Part shown: in pieces, positions 1 through 7,612 of the stretch
Numbering within the stretch: the stretch's first letter is position 1
How the letters are laid out: each line of letters begins with the position of its first letter
Made by a program: the position numbers and the translations under genes
The notes under the pieces: generated by a model
Seen by the model: the letters and a program-made list of their open reading frames with translations, nothing else
What the model was told of the DNA's origin: nothing
Databases searched by the model: none
Assembly (NCBI RefSeq): GCF_003751445.1
Contig: NZ_RJUU01000001.1
Location: 2,733,001 to 2,797,000, forward strand
Reading direction: 5' to 3'
DNA length: 64,000 nt
DNA from: Streptomyces sp. 840.1
GTDB lineage: Bacteria > Actinomycetota > Actinomycetes > Streptomycetales > Streptomycetaceae

Positions 1-1
1 G

Positions 2-94
2 ACGGGCCGGCTGAACGGCGAGGCGACGGTGGACGCCTTCACCACCCAGAAGTGGATATCGATCCAGCACGGCCGGAGCGTTTTCCCACTCTGA
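2..94 (+). CDS. 3' end of an unidentified upstream gene (partial)
   Basis: An open frame enters from the window edge and stops at TGA 92-94. The last residues read GRSVFPL. Nearly every codon ends in G or C, as in the neighbouring real genes, whereas the other frames do not show this, so I take it as the true C-terminus of a gene starting before the window. Too little is visible to name a family. It is transcribed toward padR, which starts 48 bases later behind its own promoter and operator. Confidence 0.5.
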   Translation, partial: TGRLNGEATVDAFTTQKWISIQHGRSVFPL

Positions 95-111
95 ATCGCG
101 CACCGCTACTC

Positions 112-127
112 TCGTCAAAATTGAGTA
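112..127. promoter_or_regulatory. candidate PadR operator 1 (upstream of padR)
   Basis: Imperfect 16-bp dyad whose core TCAA-AA-TTGA matches the two better copies at 782-797 and 828-843 (pattern TNGTCAA-NN-TTGANTA). It lies just after a -10-like TACTCT (107-112) and 15 bases before the ATG of the PadR gene, which fits autorepression. The operator role is inferred from repetition and position. Confidence 0.55.
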
Positions 128-142
128 GAAAGGTGTGTGGGT

Positions 143-784
143 ATGTCCGCGATCCGGCTGCTGGTCCTCTGCGCCGTACGGCAGCACGGCCGGGCGCACG
201 GCTACCAGATCCGCAACGACCTGGAGTACTGGGGCGCCCACGAGTGGTCCAGCGCCAAGCCCGGATCGATCTACCACGCACTGAAGCAGATGGCGAAGCA
301 GGGCGTGCTGATCGCTCACGAGGTCGCCCCGAGCACGGCCGGCGGCCCGCCGCGCACCGAGTACGAGATCACCGAACAGGGTGACGCGGAGTACTTCACG
401 CTGCTGCGCGCGGCCCTGACCTCGTACGACCAGAAGCTGGACGTGCTGTCGGCGGGGCTGGGCGGCATCGTCGACCTGGAGCGGTCCGAGGCGGTGTCCC
501 TGCTCAAGGAGCGGGTGGCGGGGCTGGCCAGGTGGCGGACGTCGGTCACCGAGTACTACACGCCGGAGGCCGGGCCCGAGTCGATCGGCCACATCGGCGA
601 GATCATGAACATGTGGGTGCACTCGGCGGACGCCGGGGCCGAGTGGACGCGGGGGCTGATCGCCCGGATCGAGGGCGGCGCGTACACCTTCGCGGGTGAG
701 GGCGAGCCGTTCGTCGGCGTACTGGCCGAGGGCGAGGAGAACCCCTACGCGACCGGCGAGGCCGATCCCGGGGACGCTCACTAG
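143..784 (+). CDS. PadR family transcriptional regulator
   Basis: Protein of 213 residues. Residues 1-80 form the PadR winged helix (visible core: HGRAHGYQIRNDLE, then SIYHALKQMAKQGVL, with a beta wing ending RTEYEIT), followed by the mostly helical C-terminal dimerisation domain. PadR proteins are usually repressors released by small molecules and often control a neighbouring drug exporter. I chose ATG 143 because GAAAGG (128-133) sits 9 bases upstream; a GTG at 137 is also in frame. The stop codon TAG 782-784 lies inside operator 2, and the ABC exporter genes follow directly. Three copies of one dyad flank the gene, supporting autoregulation plus control of the exporter. The ligand is unknown. 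Confidence 0.9.
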   Translation: MSAIRLLVLCAVRQHGRAHGYQIRNDLEYWGAHEWSSAKPGSIYHALKQMAKQGVLIAHEVAPSTAGGPPRTEYEITEQGDAEYFTLLRAALTSYDQKLDVLSAGLGGIVDLERSEAVSLLKERVAGLARWRTSVTEYYTPEAGPESIGHIGEIMNMWVHSADAGAEWTRGLIARIEGGAYTFAGEGEPFVGVLAEGEENPYATGEADPGDAH

Positions 785-797
785 TCAAGTTTGACGA
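782..797. promoter_or_regulatory. candidate PadR operator 2, overlapping the padR stop codon
   Basis: TAGTCAAGTTTGACGA, a near-perfect dyad (arms TAGTCAA/TTGACGA). Its right half supplies the -35 TTGACG (791-796) of a promoter whose -10 TACCTT is at 814-819 after a 17-base spacer. A repressor bound here would cover the -35 element of the exporter operon. Confidence 0.65.
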
Positions 798-827
798 ATG
801 TGATGCCGACGGATACCTTTCCCTCGC

Positions 828-843
828 TAGTCAAGTTTGACTA
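828..843. promoter_or_regulatory. candidate PadR operator 3, at the exporter transcription start
   Basis: TAGTCAAGTTTGACTA, a perfect dyad with a 2-base centre, 46 bases downstream of operator 2. It lies just after the -10 TACCTT (814-819), where transcription would begin, and just before the RBS of the ABC ATPase gene. The two boxes therefore bracket the promoter. Confidence 0.7.
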
Positions 844-852
844 CGAGAGGGT

Positions 853-1809
853 GTGGCGATTTTGACCGACGCGATCGTCGTCGAAGGAGTGCACAAGCGA
901 TACGGCGCCGAACGGGCGCTGGACGGCCTCGACCTCGCGGTGGCCCGCTCCACCGTGCACGCGGTGCTCGGCCCCAACGGCGCGGGGAAGACCACCGCGG
1001 TCCGCGTCCTGGCCACGCTGCTGCGGCACGACGAGGGCCGGGCGCAGGTGGCGGGTTACGACGTACGGCACCGGGCGGGCGAGGTCCGGCGCCGGATCGG
1101 GCTGCTCGGGCAGCACGCGGCGGTCGACGAGCAGCTCGGCGGCCGGCAGAACCTGGAGATGTTCGGGCGGCTGTACCACCTGGGCGCACGCCGGGCGGGC
1201 GTCCGGGCCGACGAGCTGCTGGAGCGGTTCGGGCTCGCGGACACCGGCCGCAAGGCGGTCGCGGAGTACAGCGGCGGCATGCGGCGGCGGCTCGATCTGG
1301 CCGCCTCGCTGATCACGGACCCGGAGGTGCTCTTCCTGGACGAGCCGACGACCGGGCTCGACCCGCGCGGCCGGGCCGAGGTGTGGGCGGCCGTGCGCTC
1401 CCTGGTCGGCGGCGGCACGACCGTGCTGCTGACCACCCAGTACCTGGAGGAGGCCGACCAGCTCGCGGACCGGATCTCGCTGGTCGACGGCGGGCGGGTG
1501 GCCGCCGAGGGCACCGCAGACGAGCTGAAGGCGATGGTGGGCGGCGACCGGATCGACGTCGTCGTCCGCGACGCTGCGGAGCTCGACCGGGCGGCCGGGC
1601 TGCTGCCCGGCGGTGCGGTGGTGGACCGGGACCGGCGGCTGGCCGGCGCCCCGGCGGCGGACCGGATGGCGGCGCTCGCCCGGACCGTGCGGGCGCTGGA
1701 GGAGGCGGGCATCGAGGCCGAGGACATCGCGGTGCGCCGCCCGACGCTGGACGAGGTGTTCCTGTCCCTGACCGGGCGCGGAGCGGACGACGTGGAGGTG
1801 GCGGCATGA
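853..1809 (+). CDS. ABC exporter ATP-binding protein (DrrA-type)
   Basis: Protein of 318 residues. Walker A GPNGAGKT at 40-47, signature YSGGM about 139, Walker [13 protein letters not shown] about 159-170, then a C-terminal extension typical of daunorubicin-resistance (DrrA) ATPases. It powers export through the permease encoded next, whose ATG overlaps this stop (ATGA 1806-1809). The start is uncertain: GTG 853 is only 2 bases from GAGAGG (845-850), whereas an in-frame TTG at 862 would have an 11-base spacing and give MTDAIVVEG, the commoner N-terminus. The promoter lies at 791-819 between two PadR-type dyads. The substrate is not predictable from sequence. Confidence 0.92.
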   Translation: MAILTDAIVVEGVHKRYGAERALDGLDLAVARSTVHAVLGPNGAGKTTAVRVLATLLRHDEGRAQVAGYDVRHRAGEVRRRIGLLGQHAAVDEQLGGRQNLEMFGRLYHLGARRAGVRADELLERFGLADTGRKAVAEYSGGMRRRLDLAASLITDPEVLFLDEPTTGLDPRGRAEVWAAVRSLVGGGTTVLLTTQYLEEADQLADRISLVDGGRVAAEGTADELKAMVGGDRIDVVVRDAAELDRAAGLLPGGAVVDRDRRLAGAPAADRMAALARTVRALEEAGIEAEDIAVRRPTLDEVFLSLTGRGADDVEVAA

Positions 1810-2591
1810 GTGCGGCGGGCTGGGCGGTATCCGACTCCTGGACCATGACCCGGCGCGAACTGGCGCACTGGGCACGGCAGCCGGTGCAGGTCGTCGTGGG
1901 GCTGGCCTTCCCCGTGATGCTCCTGCTGATGTTCAACTACCTGGTCGGCGGCGGCCGGGGCGTGGAGGGCGACACCGCCGAGTACCTGGTGCCGGGCATG
2001 CTTGTGCTTACCATGGCCTTCGGTCTGGAGGCGACGATGCTCGCGGTCACCCAGGACCTCAGCAAGGGCGTGGTCGACCGGTTCCGCTCGATGCCGATGG
2101 CCTCCGGCGCGGTGCTGGTCGGCCGGTCCGTCGCGGACATGCTCCAGTCGGTGGCCGCGCTCGCCGTGATGGCCTCGGTGGGGTACGCGATGGGCTGGCG
2201 GTGGCACGACGGGGCGGCCGCGGCGCTGGGGGCGGTGGGGCTGCTCCTGCTGCTGCGGTTCGCGATGCTGTGGCTCGGCATCCTGCTGGCGCTGGTGGCC
2301 GGGCGGCCGGAGATGGTGCAGGCGGTGCAGATCCTGGTCTGGCCGGTCGGCTTCCTCTCCAACGTGTTCGCGGCGCCGGCGTCCATGCCGGGGTGGCTGG
2401 GCGCGGTCGTCGAGTGGAACCCGATGTCGGCGACGGCCACGGCGGTACGCGGGCTGTTCGGCAACCCGGGCGGCGGCGGCGACTCCTGGGCGGCCGGGCA
2501 CGCCGGACTCCTCGCGGTGCTCTGGCCCCTGGTGCTGCTCGCGGTCTTCTTCCCGCTGGCGGTACGGCGGTTCGCGGGGCTCAGCCGGTAA
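1806..2591 (+). CDS. ABC-2 type exporter permease (DrrB-type)
   Basis: Protein of 261 residues. A short cytoplasmic N-terminus ([14 protein letters not shown]) is followed by about six hydrophobic segments, as in ABC-2 permeases such as Drr[15 protein letters not shown] and the late [18 protein letters not shown] motif are characteristic of this family. Translationally coupled to the ATPase gene by the ATGA overlap, so the two should form a dimeric exporter complex. It ends 5 bases before the convergent gad stop codon. Confidence 0.9.
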   Translation: MSAAGWAVSDSWTMTRRELAHWARQPVQVVVGLAFPVMLLLMFNYLVGGGRGVEGDTAEYLVPGMLVLTMAFGLEATMLAVTQDLSKGVVDRFRSMPMASGAVLVGRSVADMLQSVAALAVMASVGYAMGWRWHDGAAAALGAVGLLLLLRFAMLWLGILLALVAGRPEMVQAVQILVWPVGFLSNVFAAPASMPGWLGAVVEWNPMSATATAVRGLFGNPGGGGDSWAAGHAGLLAVLWPLVLLAVFFPLAVRRFAGLSR

Positions 2592-2596
2592 GGCGT

Positions 2597-4018
2597 TCAG
2601 TGGTGGAACGACGTGGCCGGTCCGTGGTCCCGGCTCAACGGGTGGTCCTGGGAACGGAGTTCGGGCAGCAGTAGCCGCAGGTCCTCCAGCAGCAGCTCCG
2701 CGAGGTCCGAGGAGAAGCCGTTGCGGCACACGATCCGCAGCACCGACAGATCCTCCCGGTTCGCGGGGAAGGTGTACGCCGGGACCAGCCAGCCCCGCTC
2801 GCGCAGCCGCCGCGAGACGTCGAAGACGTCGTACGCCGTCACCCCCGGCTCGGTGGTCAGCGCGAACACCGGCAGCTGGTCGCCCCGGGTGAGGAGGCGG
2901 AAGTCGCCCAGGTCCTCGATCCGTTCGGCAAGACCCCGGGCCACGTCCCGGGACGCCTGCTGCACGGCCCGGTAGCCCTCCCGGCCCAGCCGGAGGAAGG
3001 TGTAGTACTGCGCCACCACCTGTGCGCCGGGCCGGGAGAAGTTCAGGGCGAAGGTCGGCATGTCGCCGCCCAGGTAGTTGACCCGGAAGACCAGTTCCTC
3101 GGGCAGCTCGGCGGGCGAGCGCCACAGCGCCCAGCCGACACCCGGGTAGACGAGCCCGTACTTGTGCCCCGAGGTGTTGATCGAGGAGACCCGGGGGAGC
3201 CGGAAGTCCCAGACCAGGTCCTCGTCCAGGAACGGCGCCACCATCGCCCCGGACGCCCCGTCCACATGGACGGGGATGTCCAGGCCGGTGCGCTCCTGGA
3301 GGGCGTCGAGGGCGGCGCAGAGCTCCTCGATGGGCTCGTAGGAACCGTCGAAGGTGGAGCCCAGGACGCCGACCACGCCGATGGTGTTCTCGTCGCAGAG
3401 GTCGGCGGCGGCCTGCGGGTCGAGATGGAAGCGGTCGCCCTCCATCGGGACCAGCCGCGGCTCCACCTCCCAGAACGTACAGAACTTGTCCCAGCAGACC
3501 TGGACGTTGACGCCCATGACCAGATTGGGCCTGGCGGTCGCCGGGTAGCGGTCGGCGTTGCGGATGGCCCAGCGGCGTTTGAGGGCGAGCGCGGCCAGCA
3601 TGCAGGCCTCGCTGGAGCCGGTCGTGGAACAGCCCACCGCGGTCGTGGGGTCGGGGGCGTTCCACAGGTCCGCGAGCATCGCCACGCAGCGCCGCTCCAG
3701 CTCGGCGGTGCGCGGGTACTCGTCCTTGTCGATCATGTTCTTGTCGCGGCACTCGCTCATCAGCACCCCGGCCTGGGGTTCCATCCAGGTGGTGACGAAG
3801 GTGGCGAGGTTGAGCCGCGAGTTGCCGTCGAGCATCAGCTCGTCGTGGACCAGGCGGTACGCGGTGGCGGGCGGCAGCGCGCTGTCCGGGAGCTTGTGCC
3901 GGGGTGGCGCCGACTCCATCCCGGCGGTCGGGTCGGCCTCCCCGAAGAACGGGTTGAGGGCCAGCCTGCGCTGCTCGGCGGACGGTTCGCTGCGGGGTGA
4001 GCCCTTGTGGAGCGGCAT
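2597..4018 (-). CDS. gad: glutamate decarboxylase
   Basis: Protein of 473 residues, the usual length for GadA/GadB. PLP-dependent: it converts L-glutamate plus a cytoplasmic proton into GABA and CO2. Visible are CSTTGSSEACMLAALALKRRW (the substrate/PLP-phosphate region), HVDGASGAMVAPF (251-263, the PLP-contacting Asp) and SINTSGHKYGLVYPG with the Schiff-base Lys286. The start is the ATG at 4018; the frame stays open upstream but only as an antisense shadow of the ClC gene. It lies 98 bases downstream of the ClC gene on the same strand, so the two are probably one operon. Decarboxylation consumes protons and ClC proteins can balance charge, which suggests acid resistance. No glutamate/GABA antiporter is visible. 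Confidence 0.93.
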   Translation of the reverse strand: MPLHKGSPRSEPSAEQRRLALNPFFGEADPTAGMESAPPRHKLPDSALPPATAYRLVHDELMLDGNSRLNLATFVTTWMEPQAGVLMSECRDKNMIDKDEYPRTAELERRCVAMLADLWNAPDPTTAVGCSTTGSSEACMLAALALKRRWAIRNADRYPATARPNLVMGVNVQVCWDKFCTFWEVEPRLVPMEGDRFHLDPQAAADLCDENTIGVVGVLGSTFDGSYEPIEELCAALDALQERTGLDIPVHVDGASGAMVAPFLDEDLVWDFRLPRVSSINTSGHKYGLVYPGVGWALWRSPAELPEELVFRVNYLGGDMPTFALNFSRPGAQVVAQYYTFLRLGREGYRAVQQASRDVARGLAERIEDLGDFRLLTRGDQLPVFALTTEPGVTAYDVFDVSRRLRERGWLVPAYTFPANREDLSVLRIVCRNGFSSDLAELLLEDLRLLLPELRSQDHPLSRDHGPATSFHH

Positions 4019-4116
4019 CGCCGACCTGCCCTTCTCGGTTCCTGGCCGCGAGGCCGTACGAATCCGACCATACGGAGATTCCGGGCACCCGGCGCGCCGG
4101 GAAGGTCCGCCCGGGT

Positions 4117-5391
4117 TCAGCGCAGCGGTGTGCCGTCCTCCTTCAGCTGCATCTGCGGACGCCCCGTCACCAGCAGCCAGGCCGGGAGCGTGGCGACGCA
4201 GAGCAGCGGGAGCAGGTTCATGTCGGAGGCCAGTACCGCGGCCGTGAACAGGCTGAGCCAGCCCTGCCGGGTGACCGCCAGCAGCACCCCGAGCACCCCG
4301 CACGTCACCGCGACGGCCACCGGCACCCCGTCGACCAGGGCGTGGGCGCACAGGCCGAGCGCCACGCCGACGAACACGGCCGGGAAGATCCGCCCGCCCC
4401 GGAATCCGCAGGTCGCCGCGATCAGCAGGGCCGCGGCCTTCACCACGGCCATGAGCGCGAACCGGCCGGCCGACCAGCCGTCCGGGTCGGCCGCCAGCTC
4501 CTTCACCTCGTCCAGCCCCTTGAACAGGGTGAGATGGCCGCCCAGGGCGCCGAGCAGGCCGAGCAGCAGCCCGCCCAGCGTCAGCGCCAGGACCGGACTC
4601 CGTACGGCACGGAAGCCGCGGTGCGCGTACGGGAACGCGTACACCGCCGCCAGCCCCAGCACCGCCCCGGCCGAGGTGATCACGACGGCGGAGAGCAGGT
4701 CGCCCCAGTGCGTGTGGGTGTAGGCGGGCAGTGAGAGGTCGAAGCTGGGGTGGGCGGCCAGCGTCATGGTGAGGGAGCCTGCGGCGCCCGCCGCGAGCGG
4801 GCCGAACAGCCGGTCCCAGAGCTCGCCCGTGCCGGGCCGCGCGGCCAGCGTCTCGGTGAGGATCAGCGCGGCGGCGATCGGGGTGCCGAACAGCGCGCCG
4901 ATGGTGCCCGCCGCGGCGAGCGCCACCCACAGCTCGGCCGGGGCGCCCGGCACGAACCGGCGCCCCGCCCAGAAGGCCAGCGCGATGTTCGCCGCCGTGA
5001 TCGGGTTCTCCGGACCCAGGCTGACCCCGCCCGCCAGGGCCACGACCGTCACCAGCAGCAGCCCCGGCACCACGCCGGGCGGCAGCGGCGGATCGACCAG
5101 GCCCATGGTCGCCGGATCGGGCCCGGCCCGGCCCGGCACCGCCCGGATGACCAGCCCGGCCACCAGACCGATCGCGGTGAGCATCACGATCATCCACAGC
5201 GAGGAGTACCGGCCGATCGACAGCGCGTCGGGCAGCGTCTCCCAGAGCACGTCCTGCAAGCGGTCCGCGAGCAGGCTGACGCCGAGCAGCACGAGGGCCG
5301 AGACCACCCCGACGGCCAGCGCCGGTACGAGGAGGGGCAGCAGCCTGCGGGCGGGGGCCGGTTCGGCGGAGACAGCGGAATCGGTGGACAT
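4117..5391 (-). CDS. ClC-family ion channel/antiporter
   Basis: Protein of 424 residues with about ten membrane segments. ClC proteins move chloride, often in exchange for protons. The region that is GREGP in well-studied members reads SLGPENP here (followed by ITAANIAL), so the gating-glutamate neighbourhood is changed, as I recall for the YfeO-like branch; transport specificity should not be assumed. FRGGRIFPAVFVG matches the second conserved ClC pore loop. ATG 5391 is preferred over the upstream in-frame TTG because GGTGAG (5395-5400) precedes it. Downstream is gad; upstream and divergent is the tipA homologue. Confidence 0.85.
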   Translation of the reverse strand: MSTDSAVSAEPAPARRLLPLLVPALAVGVVSALVLLGVSLLADRLQDVLWETLPDALSIGRYSSLWMIVMLTAIGLVAGLVIRAVPGRAGPDPATMGLVDPPLPPGVVPGLLLVTVVALAGGVSLGPENPITAANIALAFWAGRRFVPGAPAELWVALAAAGTIGALFGTPIAAALILTETLAARPGTGELWDRLFGPLAAGAAGSLTMTLAAHPSFDLSLPAYTHTHWGDLLSAVVITSAGAVLGLAAVYAFPYAHRGFRAVRSPVLALTLGGLLLGLLGALGGHLTLFKGLDEVKELAADPDGWSAGRFALMAVVKAAALLIAATCGFRGGRIFPAVFVGVALGLCAHALVDGVPVAVAVTCGVLGVLLAVTRQGWLSLFTAAVLASDMNLLPLLCVATLPAWLLVTGRPQMQLKEDGTPLR

Positions 5392-5459
5392 CGGCTCACC
5401 ATAGCGAGGCAAAAGCCGTATAAGCCGCCAAAGGGTCGGAGTGCGGCCCCATTTCGGAG

Positions 5460-5490
5460 TTGCACCTCACGCCACGTCAGGGCGCAGGCT
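5460..5490 (+). promoter_or_regulatory. ptipA-like promoter with 19-bp spacer and MerR-type dyad
   Basis: The -35 TTGCAC (5460-5465) and -10 CAGGCT (5485-5490) are 19 bases apart, the stretched spacing that MerR-family activators work on. The spacer region holds the dyad CCTCACG (5465-5471) / CGTCAGG (5475-5481), one mismatch from perfect. From memory, this closely matches the thiostrepton-inducible tipA promoter of S. lividans, including TTGCACCTCACG. The gene immediately downstream encodes the TipAL homologue, consistent with autoactivation. Confidence 0.75.
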
Positions 5491-5528
5491 CGGACATGTA
5501 CACAGCACACGGAGAGGAGCGCGGAGCC

Positions 5529-6287
5529 ATGGAGCACTCCGTGGGACAGGTCGCCGGTTTCGCCGGGGTCACGGTGCGCACCCTGCACCACTACGACGAC
5601 ATCGGGCTGCTCACGCCCGGCGGGCGCAGCCGTGCGGGGCACCGGCGTTACGACGACGCCGACCTCGACCGGCTCCAGCAGATCCTGTTCTACCGGGAGC
5701 TCGGCTTCCCGCTCGACGAGATAGCGGCCCTGCTCGACGACCCGGACGCGGACCCGAAGGAGAGCCTGCGCCGGCGGCACGCGTTGCTGTCGGACCGGAT
5801 CGCCGCACTGCAGCGGATGGCCGCAGCGGTCGAGACAGCCATGGAGGCACGGAGGATGGGCATCAATCTCACGCCCGAGGAGAAGTTCGAGGTCTTCGGC
5901 GACAAGGACCCGGAGCGCCACGCGCAGGAGGCGGAGCGCCGCTGGGGCCACACCGACACCTACGCCGAGTCGCAGCGCCGGACCGCCCGGTACACCAAAG
6001 GGGACTGGCAGCGGATGCGCGAGGAGGTCGCGTCCTGGGGCGAGCGGTACGACGCGCTGATGGCGGCCGGTGAACCGGCCACCGGCGAGCGCGCGACGGA
6101 CCTTGCCGAGGAGCACCGGCTCCACATCACGACCTGGTTCTACGACTGCACGCCAGAGATCCACCGCGGGCTCGGCGAGATGTACGTCGCGGACCCGCAG
6201 TTCAAGGCGTTCTACGACTCGATGCGGCCGGGCCTGGCCGCGCACCTGCGCGACGCGATCAACGCCAACGCGGACCGCCGGGAGTAG
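5529..6287 (+). CDS. tipA: TipAL-type MerR regulator, thiopeptide-binding
   Basis: Protein of 252 residues. Residues 1-70 are the MerR winged helix (MEHSVGQVAGFAGVTVRTLH), then a coiled-coil linker, then a TipAS antibiotic-binding domain from about 110 to the end (KFEVFGDKDPERH ... YTKGDWQRM ... GLGEMYVADPQFKAFYDSM). Cys207 in FYDCTPEIH matches the cysteine that, in S. lividans TipAL, bonds covalently to thiostrepton-class thiopeptides. ATG 5529 has GGAGAGGAG (5511-5519) 9 bases upstream. An internal start that would yield TipAS alone, as in S. lividans, was not located with confidence. No thiopeptide biosynthesis genes are nearby, so this is a receptor for foreign peptides. Confidence 0.93.
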   Translation: MEHSVGQVAGFAGVTVRTLHHYDDIGLLTPGGRSRAGHRRYDDADLDRLQQILFYRELGFPLDEIAALLDDPDADPKESLRRRHALLSDRIAALQRMAAAVETAMEARRMGINLTPEEKFEVFGDKDPERHAQEAERRWGHTDTYAESQRRTARYTKGDWQRMREEVASWGERYDALMAAGEPATGERATDLAEEHRLHITTWFYDCTPEIHRGLGEMYVADPQFKAFYDSMRPGLAAHLRDAINANADRRE

Positions 6288-6295
6288 CGGGACGG

Positions 6296-6331
6296 GCGTT
6301 ACGGGGGCGGGGCGCCCCGCCCCCGTAACGC
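6296..6331. terminator. bidirectional terminator, tipA / ybjQ-like
   Basis: Perfect 36-base palindrome with 18-base arms beginning GCGTTACGGGGGCGGGGC, between the convergent ends of tipA (6287) and the ybjQ-like gene (6333). There is only one base between it and the latter's stop codon. No T-tract on either side, as is usual in Streptomyces. Confidence 0.85.
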
Positions 6332-6332
6332 T

Positions 6333-6698
6333 TCAGAGCTTGCTGATCACCGCGGCCGTGCCGTAGGCGCACACCTCGGTGCCCACGTCGGCCGCCTCGG
6401 ACACGTCGAAGCGCATCATCAGCACCGCGTTGGCGCCCCGGGCCTTCGCCTGCTCGACCAGCCGTTCCATGGCCTGGTTGCGGGTCTCGACGAGGGTCTT
6501 GGTCAGCCCCTTCAGCTCGCCGCCGATCATGGACTTCAGCCCGGCCCCGATCTGGCTGCCCAGATGCCGGGAGCGAACGGTCAGGCCGAACACCTCACCG
6601 ATGACCTGGGTCACCTGGTGGCCGGGAACGTCGTTGGTGGTGACGATCAGCACATCGGGCTGTGCCGACTGACCGCCGCCGTAATCCTCGATGCCCAT
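6333..6698 (-). CDS. YbjQ/UPF0145 family protein
   Basis: Protein of 121 residues. The pattern VLIVTTNDVPGHQVTQVIGEVFGLTVRS ... ARGANAVLMMRFDVSE ... EVCAYGTAAVI is the conserved UPF0145 (YbjQ-like, putative heavy-metal-binding) fold. Biochemical role unknown. The start ATG 6698 is set by AGGAGGT (6706-6712), 7 bases upstream. Monocistronic: bounded by the terminator at 6296-6331 and by the divergent DedA gene. Confidence 0.88.
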   Translation of the reverse strand: MGIEDYGGGQSAQPDVLIVTTNDVPGHQVTQVIGEVFGLTVRSRHLGSQIGAGLKSMIGGELKGLTKTLVETRNQAMERLVEQAKARGANAVLMMRFDVSEAADVGTEVCAYGTAAVISKL

Positions 6699-6844
6699 GG
6701 GTGACACCTCCTGCACCCAGTTTTGCCCCGGTTGGGCCGCTGCACACTTCCACGGGGGCCAGTGGAACCCGTACGCGGTCCGTTGCGTTGATAGCTTTGG
6801 GCGGCCACGCAGCCGTCAACGACCACATCCTGGAGCCCGGACCC

Positions 6845-7561
6845 TTGAATACGCTTGCGCTCGGACCGAGCTGGCTGGACCCGGACTATCTCATCGCGCA
6901 GTTCGGGCTGATCGGTGTGCTGGTCATCGTCTTCGCCGAATCCGGGCTGCTGATCGGGTTCTTCCTGCCCGGGGACTCCCTGCTGTTCACCACGGGCCTG
7001 CTGGTGACGACGGGCAAGCTGCACACCCCGTTGTGGCTGGTCTGCGTCCTGGTGGGGCTGGCGGCGGTCATCGGTGACCAGGTGGGCTATCTCTTCGGCC
7101 GCAAGGTCGGCCCGTCGCTCTTCAACCGTCCGGACTCCCGCCTCTTCAAGCAGGAGAACGTCGAGAAGGCCCACGAGTTCTTCGAGAAGTACGGCCCGAA
7201 GTCGCTGATCCTGGCGCGCTTCGTGCCCGTCGTGCGGACGTTCACACCGATCATCGCCGGTGTGAGCCGGATGAACTACCGCTCGTTCATCACGTTCAAC
7301 ATCATCGGCGGCGTCCTGTGGGGCGTCGGGGTGACGCTCCTCGGAGCGGGCCTGGGGCAGTTCGAGTTCGTGCACAAGAACATCGAGGCGATGCTCGTCC
7401 TGATCGTGCTGATCTCGGTGGTGCCGATCGGCGTCGAGTACCTGCGCGCCCGCAGCAGGTCGAAGAAGGAAGCGGCCGCACGGGACGACCAGGGGCAGGG
7501 CCAGGAGCCGCCCGCCGATGGCGGCGGCGCCGGGCGCCGCGGCCGTCACGCCAAGCGCTGA
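6845..7561 (+). CDS. DedA family membrane protein
   Basis: Protein of 238 residues if started at TTG 6845, which has TGGAG (6831-6835) 9 bases upstream; the frame stays open further 5' but that part looks non-protein. DedA/SNARE-associated motifs are visible: FAESGLLIGFFLPGDSLLF, the GDQVGYLFGRKVG helix and FVPVVRTFTPIIAGVSRM. Family members are half-transporter-like proteins implicated in lipid scrambling and proton-motive-force homeostasis. About five hydrophobic segments; the C-terminus is a hydrophilic, charged tail. Convergent with the ThrE-type gene, with 51 bases between stops. Confidence 0.88.
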   Translation: MNTLALGPSWLDPDYLIAQFGLIGVLVIVFAESGLLIGFFLPGDSLLFTTGLLVTTGKLHTPLWLVCVLVGLAAVIGDQVGYLFGRKVGPSLFNRPDSRLFKQENVEKAHEFFEKYGPKSLILARFVPVVRTFTPIIAGVSRMNYRSFITFNIIGGVLWGVGVTLLGAGLGQFEFVHKNIEAMLVLIVLISVVPIGVEYLRARSRSKKEAAARDDQGQGQEPPADGGGAGRRGRHAKR

Positions 7562-7612
7562 CGGCCCCTGCCGGCTCCCTCGCGCCACCCCCGGGCGGGC
7601 CGCTCCGCCGCC

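Noticed and set aside
1056..4088. Minus-strand open frame of 1010 codons
   Set aside because: It is antisense to the ABC permease and ATPase genes and in the wrong frame for gad. Composition is Arg/Pro/Ala-rich, as expected of GC-rich shadow frames.
4019..5197. Extension of the gad frame upstream through the ClC gene
   Set aside because: The frame is open but overlaps the clearly recognisable ClC protein. The GAD family start at 4018 fits the usual length.
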